Positions 52,401-60,284 of a DNA stretch of 64,000 nt are shown here, piece by piece (position 1 is the stretch's first letter; each line of letters opens with the position of its first letter). The notes under the pieces were generated by a model. The model saw only the letters and a program-made list of their open reading frames with translations, was not told where the DNA came from and ran no database searches. The translations under genes and the position numbers were made by a program. Origin of the DNA: Fibrobacter sp. (GTDB lineage Bacteria > Fibrobacterota > Fibrobacteria > Fibrobacterales > Fibrobacteraceae); the NCBI RefSeq assembly GCF_017545445.1, contig NZ_JAFWOM010000043.1, positions 58,465 through 122,464 on the forward strand. The letters are read 5' to 3'.

Positions 52401-55400
52401 CCGGACTTGAACAATGCTTTGAAGTTCAAAATGTCCGCTGCGAATACGGGTGACGATGCAAGTGCCTTTGCCGTTGATTATCAGGGATTCATAAAGACCT
52501 CTGGTAACGAAGAATTTGAATATGATGGTACCGGAGCGAAACGTGAATATACATTCCTGGTGACTGTCTATGATACCGATTTCTCTGTAGATGTCGAAGT
52601 CACCGTGAAGATTGAAGATATCGAAGAACCTAAGATTGAGTTGACTGTTAACGGTTCTGGTTCCATCAAGGAAAATGCAGATAACAACTCGGTTGCTGAC
52701 AAGTTCTCGAAGGAAAAGTTGATTGAAGAAAATCCTTCCATGGCGGCTGATTTTGATAATATTGGCGAAATCCAAGAATACATAATTGGTGATGTGAAGG
52801 GACCCCATGGTTCAGACATCTTTTTTGTTGACGCTGAAAAGGGGAATATTCAAATTAATGACAATACATACCTGAATTTTGAGGAACTGTATCCGAATAA
52901 TTCTTATGAGGTGCAGATTGTAGTTCAGGGTCAAAAAAATGATCTCATCATCAATAGAACTGTTGTCGTTGTGGATGTCAACGAAAAACCTGTAAGTAGG
53001 GATACGACGTTCTCTGTCAAGGAAACGGTTGAAGGTGGCACTATTGTTGGAACGCTGTGGGCTACGGATCCGGACTCCTGCTCCAAGATTCTTGCGAGCG
53101 CTTGCCGAAATGGAACTCATCCATACGGGTTCAATAAGTTAGTCTATACGATTGTTGACGAAGATGACGATTTGCCGTTTGAAATCAACCAAAGCTCTGG
53201 TGTAATCACGCTCAAACAGGGTGAAAAGCTGGACTTTGCAACAACAAAAGAATACGAATTTAAAGTCAAGGTGATGGACCGCTCTTTGGATCCCGAAAAT
53301 CCGCCGATGTCCACGACGGCTACCGTTAAGATTGTAGTAACTGATGTAAACCAGCCTTCGGAATTCAGGGTGCTCTCTGACCTTTATGAAACAGAAGAAA
53401 ATGTTGCGGTCGGTACTTCGTTGAAAACGATGGTTGCTTCCACTTTGACTGTTGGCAAGATTGTAGTCTATGATGAAGATGTTGCTGATATTGACAAGTT
53501 GAAGATTACCATAACGGATATGGATGCTACAACTGCTCGTGATGCGGCGAACCTTTTTGAAGTTGTTCAAGATGGTAAAACCGATTCTGATCGTTTAAGT
53601 ACGTTCGTCATCAAGACGAAGAAAGACATTAACTATGAAGATCTCTACAAGGTGGTCGACAAGAACGCTATCTTTAATGTCACCTTGACCATTGATGATG
53701 CTAGTACTGATTTTACGCATACGAGCCAAACGACCAAGATTCGCGTGATTGACGTGAACGAGGAACCTACTGTTACAGCTCCGGCTCCGTTTACAATTGC
53801 TGAAAACACCACGAAAGCCACTTCGCTTGGTAAGATTACTGCAGATGATCCGGATAAATTCAATGCAAACTTCGGTACGTTGTATTTCTCTCTGAAGGGC
53901 GACGAAGCTGCACAGTTTGATATTGATGCTAGCACGGGTGAACTTTCCACAATCAATAATGCCAAGTTCGATTACGAAACCAAGTCTTCTTACAAGTTCA
54001 AGGCTGTCGTTACGGACAAGACGTTTACGAAGGAAGTCGATGTCGTTGTCAACGTCAAGGATATGCCGGAAGTTCCGAAGTTCCCGGATAATCCGCCGGC
54101 ACTTGCTGTCGATGAAAATACCTTGAAGGGGACGAAGGTTGGTGATGTTGTAGCTACGGATGACGATTGCAAGGATACGCTTATTGCAACTTGCAAGCAG
54201 CCGACTTACTCGCTTACCGCAACCGACATTGCTGCAACCGACTACAAGTCCTTTACGATTGATAAGAACGGAACCATTACGGTGGCCCAAGACAGTATTT
54301 TGGACTATGAAACCAAGAAGGAATATTCTGTCCGTGTCGTGGCGACGGATGGTAGCGATCCGACGCTCTCTAGCTACATTGACGTGACTATCAAGATTAA
54401 CGATGTGAACGACGCTCCGACATACGCAAAGAAGAAATATGTATTCGAAATACATGAAAGCGCTCCGAAGGGTGAATTTGTCGGTTCTGTTGTTGCTGGT
54501 GACCAGGATTCTTGGAGTAAGTTGACATATACACTTTCGGACTACGTTGCTAATTCCAAGGACTCTGAAGTCTTTAAGATTGATCCTGCAACAGGAAAGA
54601 TTTACTTGGATGCTACTATAGATTACGAAACAAAGAACACGTATGAAATTTGGGCAAAAGCTACCGACAATGGTAAGGATAAGGGTTTTGAAAACTACTC
54701 AGCTTCGACGTTTGTGACTATCAAGCTCATCGACGATCCGGATAAGCCTGTAATTGTTGATGATGGCAAGAAGGGTTATGATGTCAAGGAAAATACGGTT
54801 GATAACAATACCCCGACTGGTTTTGAAATTGCATGCTACGAAGTTCAAGACCAGGATAAGGACCAAGTCGCTACGTTGGTTCCGTTCGTGAAGGATGCGG
54901 GTGATACTGATGCTGACCGTCTGTTTGACGCTAAGCTCAAGAAGAACGGCTCCAAGTATGAAGTTTGCTTGACTGTGAAGAACGGTGCCAAGTTGAACTA
55001 CGAAACGATTGCTCATGAACACAATGTGATTGTTTCCGTGATAGATGCGGATAACCAGACTGCTGAAGTCAAGAAGACTATCAATATCATTGACGTGAAC
55101 GAAATGCCGATTATTTCGGGTACGGTTAATTTCTCGTTCTACGAAGACAAGGCTCCGCACGTCATTGGTAAGTTGTTCCCCGATGATTTGGATACTCTTG
55201 AAGCTTTCCGCGACGATATCTTTACCGTTGTCGGCGGCGATGTAGATTTGTTCGAAATTTCTGAAGATGGCAAGGTCAAGACCAAGCGCAAATTCGACTA
55301 CGAAACCGAAGAAAAACGTACGTTTGAATTGATTGTCGCCTTGTCTGATAGAAATAAGACTGATTATCCGAAGCTCACGACTCAAGAAAAGTTGACGATT

Positions 55401-58217
55401 ACGCTTAAGGATATGCCGGAAGTTCCGGAAATCACGAGCAAGGAATTTGATGTTGATGAAAATTCCAAGGCTGGTACCGAAGTCGGAGTCCTTAAAGCTA
55501 CGGACCCGGATGGTACGGGCAAGTTGCTCTATGAACTCACTGAAGAAAGTCCGTATGTGGTTGTTACTCCTGAAGGTGTAATCAAGGTTCGCGAAGGTGC
55601 TGATATTGATTATGAAAAGATGCAGGAATTCACGATTAAAGTGATTGTCAAGGATGAAGATGGTTTGCAGTCGCTTCCTGAAGAAGTCATCATCAAAGTC
55701 AACGATCTGAATGAACCTCCGACCATCAAGCCGCAGACGTTCGTATTCTATGAAGATGATCCTCCGGGAACCAAGACTGGTCCTATCGAAGCCTCTGATC
55801 CGGATACGAAAAACGAAAAGTTCAGCAAGTTGACGTATTCGCTTGTCGATTCTAGCGATGTGTTCACTGTGACTCCGGATGGCGACATCGAAGTGAAGGG
55901 CAAGCTCGATTACGAAACCCAAAAGACTTACGTTGTTAAAGTCGCTGTGACGGATGGCAAATCTACAGCCACCACTGATGTGACAATCAACCTTGAAAAC
56001 GTGGTTGAAAAGTCTGAAGTTGAAATCACACGTGTTGAAGCTGGTGATTCTATCTACTTGAACCCGCCGAAGGAAAATCCGATTTACACGAACAAGGATG
56101 TTATTCTTGTGGAATGGAAGCAGGATGGAAAGACCAAGTCTAGCCTCGATACTTTGAAGGAAGGCAAGAATGTCATTATCAAGACCTATAAGGATCCGAG
56201 CCGCGACCTTGAAGGTGCTGATACCATCGTTGTGTTCTACAGCACAGCCGCTCCGCTTGTCGAAGTGACTGCAAAGAAGACTGTTGTCACTGCGGATAAC
56301 ATCTACACCGTGGTCGAAAGTGTGGATAAGAAGGACTCTTCCATTTATGTGAACAACGATAAGAAGGATGTCCTGGTTATCGTGAAGGATACTGTGGCAG
56401 GTATTTCTGATACATTCGATGTCGATGTGAAACTCAATACGGTTACTGTTCCGAATACAGTCGTGAAGACTCTTACGGAAGTTGCCAAGTCGCAACCGAC
56501 GCTCAATAAGAATCCGAAGTCTGGAGTCAAGGAAAATCCGATTAATGGCGAAAAGACCAAGATTTCTTACGAAGAAACTGTGAGCGGCAACAAGGTTACG
56601 GTTTCCTACAATGTCGATAACAATGGCAAGATCATTAAGGAAGCTGTCATTGATGAATATGGTGAAAAGACGATGATCGAGGTCATTGAAGTTTCTACCG
56701 TGGTCGAAGTGAATAAAACGAAGGTCGTTGTCTCCTACAAGGCAGATGCCAAGACCGGTAAGATGCTCTATGGTGACTCCGAAGGCAACTTGTTGACTAG
56801 CAAACCGAGCAGTTCTAGCTCTAAGCCAACATCTTCGAGCTCGAGCAAGAAGGGTCGTTCTTCGAGTTCTTCGAAGAAGGGTTCTGAAACGACTAGCGAT
56901 GATGTTGACTTGAAGGTTGGCGTTGGAGCCTTTACTGTGACTTACGATGCTGATGGCGTCGATGGCAACAAGGCTACGATTACCTACGTTGTTGACGAAA
57001 AGGGCGACATTGTTGCTAACGAAGAAGGCGATAAGGGCTATCTCGTGACTTACACTTACACCAACAGGTATGGCAACTCTGCTGACAAGTCGGTGTTCAT
57101 GGTGCTCGACAAGCTTCCGCCGGTGGTTAAGATTATGTCTCCTGCCGATGGTGATGTGGTCTATGCAAACAATGTCGATGTCGATTGGTGCATTGCGATT
57201 GACGGAAATGAAAAGAACTGCGTCAAGCAAGATACTTTGAACTTCCAGAGCCTTTCCAAGGGTGTGAACACAATCAAGCGTATCTATCGTGACAAGGCTG
57301 GCAACGAAACGATTGCTGAAGTCAAGGTCATGATGAAGAAGGCTAAGGATGTCGATATTTCTCTTGAAAAGCCGATGATTATCGTCAACAGAGATACTGT
57401 TAAAAAGTACTACGAAATCAATCCTCCGCTGGAAGATCAGACGTTTGCAGTTAGCATCGTAAATCCGACGACTCAGAAGGAAAAAGAAGTCATCAAGGGC
57501 TTTATGGATGAAAAGAAGAACAAGGAAGGATCTGGTGAAGAACCGTATCCGGGTCTTGACAGCCATCTTGGTCCGACATTCCAGATTGATTTGAGATTGC
57601 CAATTGCTACATCTGTGGGCGGTCTTGCAACGCTGGACGATATTGTTGTCGGCGACATGGTTCCGCTTGATGGTGTTGATGCTGCTGAAAGTAAGAAGGT
57701 CTCTGTCAATGATTATGTGAAGGATTACTGCTCTAGCGAATTCCGCGAAGAATTCAATAAGACGAAGGACTTTAGCAAGGCTAATCTTTATAGCTCTATC
57801 GCTCATGTGACGCTTTGGTTCTATTCCTTCGATGGTGGCCGTTTCATTGACAAGTACAGCTTTGAATATGATGTCAACGATCCTGAATTTGTCGATAAGG
57901 CTGGCCTCATGAAGTTCTTCTACGAAATGAAGCTTGATTTGGATGGCGAATTGAAAGATTCTCATGGACGTCTCTATGGTACGGGTCCGTTTATCGTGAA
58001 GACGAAAGTGGATCTTCGCTCCAAGCTTCGCTGTGTGGTTCCGCCGATTGATGGAAACGCCAAGATTGGTGATATTCTCAAGTCTGGTGATGAATTGACA
58101 AGACGCTTTGGCTATCGCCGTCCGGTGTTGCGTAACAATGAGAAGGCTTCCGGTAACACTTCGAAGAACTCTTCTTCAAAAAGTTCTTCGAAAAAAAGTT
58201 CCTCTAAGAAGAAATAA
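49488..58217 (+). CDS. giant secreted cadherin-repeat protein 2
   Basis: 2909 residues; AAAGGAG precedes the ATG. The signal peptide ends at SSMAQ. The N-terminal domain matches protein 1 (YKLWGTNGIEL, GPIVVGGNITN, TRIFTKALN, YQGNLLIYVDNN). A Calx-beta-like segment and a cadherin-like domain with FTYTPDPNEFG follow, then about 14 cadherin-type repeats ending in DVNEKP, DVNDAP or DMPEVP. The last 800 residues match protein 1 closely, including KSEVEITRVE, a Ser-rich spacer (SSSSSKPTSSSSS near 2445), EEPYPGLDSHLGPT and FGYRRPV; unlike protein 1 it ends in a Ser/Lys tail. No membrane anchor or LPXTG. Expansion of the repeat number relative to protein 1 is the main difference. Confidence 0.83.
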   Translation: MLSKFGLKVAALVLVGTVSSMAQGVAPITFGDSKTDVNNWNYLTQYKLWGTNGIELGNRPGFYNPKYFNKSTKSYPPDLNYLDSLGAVGTLKNLESKGDGGWLDGPIVVGGNITNSGQNFELLTGPVRTNGSIAAIHNDVKTTCSLTNVDGNCSPDKVPDYRSTIKVPTLSGSIAWRSAITVPNSRRYTIDVNNMCPGTGTCDIFYESINFENDGRLVVAMPAEGRTTRIFTKALNMSTHPQIVVRYPDGELKPNQYQGNLLIYVDNNITFVNTDNADMMGTLVSNGTIEMRCNMIVSGQFIANKIVIGNEIEAEKFTFKPFNKVPELSILGNRAIYFEEGTDWKTINVELSESTPEKVTFGYCFEFYSATGAQNNYAGYQDVGDADASHKFPICNKGEEVKVTIPANQTKAEGIYIKPLLDGYVEKDEQLWFQVTSIENAKLANDYEQGKGYKIYIVSNDKLPTVSSELVVNVNEDEKHTFTAAEFKFQHESQSLAAVIITSLPASGTLVLNGEAVKSGNPIDVSSFSKFTYTPDPNEFGNNYTTFGYKVVGDGTVDNTSIEYTATVNVIPVNDKPAASDVVFIVNELDHAIAGGPIEVTDVSNERSLDTYTFKLVNVTGSDLAAFNDAFEIVKLTGQNATIKVKTGAVLDYSQKKEYVVYATVSDDAATETSVQAGPQTSEQFKITVKVKNENDDPVIAPQEFFIAEKQADGSDWPSGTSVGKVVAFDPDDDPLSFTVDASENVPFKFLNSTNELVVTDGSKLDYEAQTGWKFRVIVSDGQGGSNATSVIVHITDVNEKPEPENVKSEYSVAENSIKGTVVGSFDVFDNDKISTAYETLTYTLTGALTGVKGGTTAKDMGEIFEVKESGNIGGARTVQIVVKDQALLDYEALFNGTNATYPVTITIADAKNSIEVTTKIAVTDVNEKHSATGGTFYVLEHSAGGTSVCSQKHNADGECEGDYGQVKFIDPDLNNALKFKMSAANTGDDASAFAVDYQGFIKTSGNEEFEYDGTGAKREYTFLVTVYDTDFSVDVEVTVKIEDIEEPKIELTVNGSGSIKENADNNSVADKFSKEKLIEENPSMAADFDNIGEIQEYIIGDVKGPHGSDIFFVDAEKGNIQINDNTYLNFEELYPNNSYEVQIVVQGQKNDLIINRTVVVVDVNEKPVSRDTTFSVKETVEGGTIVGTLWATDPDSCSKILASACRNGTHPYGFNKLVYTIVDEDDDLPFEINQSSGVITLKQGEKLDFATTKEYEFKVKVMDRSLDPENPPMSTTATVKIVVTDVNQPSEFRVLSDLYETEENVAVGTSLKTMVASTLTVGKIVVYDEDVADIDKLKITITDMDATTARDAANLFEVVQDGKTDSDRLSTFVIKTKKDINYEDLYKVVDKNAIFNVTLTIDDASTDFTHTSQTTKIRVIDVNEEPTVTAPAPFTIAENTTKATSLGKITADDPDKFNANFGTLYFSLKGDEAAQFDIDASTGELSTINNAKFDYETKSSYKFKAVVTDKTFTKEVDVVVNVKDMPEVPKFPDNPPALAVDENTLKGTKVGDVVATDDDCKDTLIATCKQPTYSLTATDIAATDYKSFTIDKNGTITVAQDSILDYETKKEYSVRVVATDGSDPTLSSYIDVTIKINDVNDAPTYAKKKYVFEIHESAPKGEFVGSVVAGDQDSWSKLTYTLSDYVANSKDSEVFKIDPATGKIYLDATIDYETKNTYEIWAKATDNGKDKGFENYSASTFVTIKLIDDPDKPVIVDDGKKGYDVKENTVDNNTPTGFEIACYEVQDQDKDQVATLVPFVKDAGDTDADRLFDAKLKKNGSKYEVCLTVKNGAKLNYETIAHEHNVIVSVIDADNQTAEVKKTINIIDVNEMPIISGTVNFSFYEDKAPHVIGKLFPDDLDTLEAFRDDIFTVVGGDVDLFEISEDGKVKTKRKFDYETEEKRTFELIVALSDRNKTDYPKLTTQEKLTITLKDMPEVPEITSKEFDVDENSKAGTEVGVLKATDPDGTGKLLYELTEESPYVVVTPEGVIKVREGADIDYEKMQEFTIKVIVKDEDGLQSLPEEVIIKVNDLNEPPTIKPQTFVFYEDDPPGTKTGPIEASDPDTKNEKFSKLTYSLVDSSDVFTVTPDGDIEVKGKLDYETQKTYVVKVAVTDGKSTATTDVTINLENVVEKSEVEITRVEAGDSIYLNPPKENPIYTNKDVILVEWKQDGKTKSSLDTLKEGKNVIIKTYKDPSRDLEGADTIVVFYSTAAPLVEVTAKKTVVTADNIYTVVESVDKKDSSIYVNNDKKDVLVIVKDTVAGISDTFDVDVKLNTVTVPNTVVKTLTEVAKSQPTLNKNPKSGVKENPINGEKTKISYEETVSGNKVTVSYNVDNNGKIIKEAVIDEYGEKTMIEVIEVSTVVEVNKTKVVVSYKADAKTGKMLYGDSEGNLLTSKPSSSSSKPTSSSSSKKGRSSSSSKKGSETTSDDVDLKVGVGAFTVTYDADGVDGNKATITYVVDEKGDIVANEEGDKGYLVTYTYTNRYGNSADKSVFMVLDKLPPVVKIMSPADGDVVYANNVDVDWCIAIDGNEKNCVKQDTLNFQSLSKGVNTIKRIYRDKAGNETIAEVKVMMKKAKDVDISLEKPMIIVNRDTVKKYYEINPPLEDQTFAVSIVNPTTQKEKEVIKGFMDEKKNKEGSGEEPYPGLDSHLGPTFQIDLRLPIATSVGGLATLDDIVVGDMVPLDGVDAAESKKVSVNDYVKDYCSSEFREEFNKTKDFSKANLYSSIAHVTLWFYSFDGGRFIDKYSFEYDVNDPEFVDKAGLMKFFYEMKLDLDGELKDSHGRLYGTGPFIVKTKVDLRSKLRCVVPPIDGNAKIGDILKSGDELTRRFGYRRPVLRNNEKASGNTSKNSSSKSSSKKSSSKKK

Positions 58218-58233
58218 GACTTAATAAAAATTC

Positions 58234-58274
58234 AAATCCCGGTTCAGCACGCAAGCTGGCCGGGATTTTTTTAT
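58234..58274 (+). terminator. intrinsic terminator after cadherin-repeat gene 2
   Basis: ATCCCGG and CCGGGAT, with an inner CAGC/GCTG pair, followed by T7. Confidence 0.85.
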
Positions 58275-58275
58275 C

Positions 58276-58445
58276 TGTCATGCCGGATTTATTCTGGCAT
58301 CTGTGTTGTATAGAGTAAGCTGACCCCGGAACACTTCGGCGTAGCTCAGTGCATCGCAGAGTCCGGGGTGACAAAAGTGATTGGATCAGTGTAAGCCGAC
58401 CTCTGATTTCTAGCCTCTAATCACTAGTCTCTAAAATTCTATTAT
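58276..58445. repeat. REP-like elements and a heptad run
   Basis: TGTCATGCCGGATTTATTCT...GGCATC at 58276-58302; an inverted element TGACCCCGGAACACTTC...GAGTCCGGGGTGACA at 58320-58374; heptads CTCTGAT, TTCTAGC, CTCTAAT, CACTAGT, CTCTAAA at 58401-58435. No gene was seen. Confidence 0.75.
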
Positions 58446-58467
58446 TACTGTCAAAAAGAGGTTTATC

Positions 58468-58794
58468 ATGGGTATTGAAGAACGTTCTACGCTTGTTTTT
58501 GCAAGCGGTATTGGTCGAATCAAGGAAGAAAAGCAAAAGCCTGTTCGTCCGCAGGGTGATGGTGTTGTGCGGATTTCTTTGAAACGTCTCGGCGGTGGCA
58601 AAATGGTGAGCGTTGTGTTGGGAGTACCTTTGGATGAAGACGAACTCAAGGAACTAGCCCGCGTGCTGAAGCAGAAGTGCGGTGTAGGCGGCGCTGTGAA
58701 AGATTTCTCCATTGAAATTCAGGGCGATAAACGCAATATTCTAAAAGCGGAACTTGAAAAAAGAGGCTATACAGTCAAGCTTGCTGGTGGTTGA
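58468..58794 (+). CDS. SUI1/YciH-family translation factor
   Basis: 108 residues. The C-terminal 75 residues match the eIF1/SUI1 fold: VRISLKRLGGGKMVSVVLG, LDEDELKELARVLKQKCGVGG and GDKRNILKAELEKRGYTVKLAGG. In E. coli YciH affects initiation fidelity; its role here is not established. AGAGG precedes the ATG. It stands between the giant adhesins and the FecR-barrel operon and appears unrelated to either. Confidence 0.92.
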   Translation: MGIEERSTLVFASGIGRIKEEKQKPVRPQGDGVVRISLKRLGGGKMVSVVLGVPLDEDELKELARVLKQKCGVGGAVKDFSIEIQGDKRNILKAELEKRGYTVKLAGG

Positions 58795-58883
58795 TGTTTT
58801 TTTGATACATTTCTTTTAAATTTTTTACTTTATTTCTTACAAAAAAGTTAAATTTCTTATAAGAAAATAAATATAGAGGTCTT

Positions 58884-60284
58884 ATGTTTAAGCATCTGTT
58901 TTTTTCGTGTTTATTGCTAGCCGTGGTTCTTCCATCAGCGGTGTGGGCTGCACCCAAAGGCGAAAAAGTCGGTACTATTCGTGAAGCGCACGCTGCGTTC
59001 AAGAATAATGGTAACGGAAACTGTGCTGAGAATGCCGAGTGGAAAGATGAGGCCAAAAGCAATACTAAATTCCGCCAACTAGATTGCTTTAAGACTAATA
59101 ATGGCGGTGCTGTTCGTTTGGAATTGAATGACAACAGCTCTTTTACGATTAACGAAAATTCTCTAGTGGTCATCGGTAACCTTGTGGAAAAGGATGAAAG
59201 TGGCGCGTTTCGGATTAAGCTCGATATCCAGAAGGGATATATGGGTTTTAAAGTCAAAAGTAAAAGTGGTAATGAAGTGGACTTCACTACGGGGACGGCT
59301 GCAGCTTCGATCCGTGGTACAGAAGGATTTATCGGTGAAGTCAAGGGAATATTCTATTCGAGTTTGAAAGAGGGTAGTTTAAAGGTTGAGATGGATAATG
59401 GTGATTCTATTTTTATTAAAAAGGGCCAAACGATTATAAGGAACAAGGATAAGGTTGTCGTCCTCGATCTCAAGTCGTCCGGCGATCCTGAATTTTCGAG
59501 AGTGCTGAATGATATTTTGGCCGATTCGACAAAGACTTTTGAAGATTTGCAAAAGGAAGTTGAAAAGGCTGATGAAAAATTCCAAAATCATGAGTATGTA
59601 AAAACATCTGCCGTTGATTCTTCGTCTGTTGTAGATTCGTCTGTTGTAGATTCGTCTCACGCGTATGCACCGGTTACAACGGAATCGCCTGTTAAGACTG
59701 CTGAATTGAAGGCTCCTCAAATTAATTTTTACTCTTATGATTCGTTGAGATGCGTAGCTACTGTTAAAGTTTCTGGCGCTAGTGATCATCCGGCTAGTTT
59801 GTCTGCTCTTGCGGATGGTTCTTCTATTTCTGAAGTCTCTGTAAAAAATGATACGCCAAAGAATGTGGCTTTGCGTAGCGGTATTCATGACTATGAATTT
59901 GTTGCAGAAAACGAAGCGGGGCGTAGCAGTGTCAAGAAGACTTTGGGTTGCTATCCGATGAAATCGTTCTCTGTGAAAATATTTGGCGGCAAGTATGTGC
60001 GTCTCCAGATTCCGCCTCCGCCTCCAGGTGTTGAAGACGTTATTACCCAGACGTTGCAGTTCCAGATTCGTGTTCCTGAAAATGACCCGAATGTCTTGAA
60101 GAGTGTTGTTGTACGACAGAATGGCGTGGTGCTTTTGCAAGAACGTTTGTCGCAAATTCAGAATTTGGAATACCAGATTCCTGTGCAGTTGAAACGTGGG
60201 CAAAAGAACAACTTCACAATTGAAGTTATTCATAAGAGCGGTTATTTTGTCAAGACTGCCAAAGTTTATGAGGTTGGAAAATGA
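58884..60284 (+). CDS. FecR-domain periplasmic protein
   Basis: 466 residues with a signal peptide ending at VWAAP. Residues about 65-200 match the FecR domain (GGAVRLELNDNSSFTINENSLVVI, GTAAASIRGTEGFIGE, GSLKVEMDNGDSIFIKKGQ). A short acidic helix, then DSSSVVDSSVVDSS, lead to a beta-rich C-terminal half that looks Ig-like. In Bacteroidota and relatives such FecR proteins often sit next to outer-membrane export or assembly barrels. AGAGG precedes the ATG. The stop overlaps the start of the barrel gene (ATGA), so the two proteins are made together. Confidence 0.83.
   Translation: MFKHLFFSCLLLAVVLPSAVWAAPKGEKVGTIREAHAAFKNNGNGNCAENAEWKDEAKSNTKFRQLDCFKTNNGGAVRLELNDNSSFTINENSLVVIGNLVEKDESGAFRIKLDIQKGYMGFKVKSKSGNEVDFTTGTAAASIRGTEGFIGEVKGIFYSSLKEGSLKVEMDNGDSIFIKKGQTIIRNKDKVVVLDLKSSGDPEFSRVLNDILADSTKTFEDLQKEVEKADEKFQNHEYVKTSAVDSSSVVDSSVVDSSHAYAPVTTESPVKTAELKAPQINFYSYDSLRCVATVKVSGASDHPASLSALADGSSISEVSVKNDTPKNVALRSGIHDYEFVAENEAGRSSVKKTLGCYPMKSFSVKIFGGKYVRLQIPPPPPGVEDVITQTLQFQIRVPENDPNVLKSVVVRQNGVVLLQERLSQIQNLEYQIPVQLKRGQKNNFTIEVIHKSGYFVKTAKVYEVGK

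Noticed and set aside
54699..57965. 1088-codon antisense open frame inside the second cadherin-repeat gene
   Set aside because: Same mirror-frame effect of avoiding TTA, CTA and TCA codons; composition is His/Arg/Ile-rich without structure, and the sense frame is a well-supported gene.
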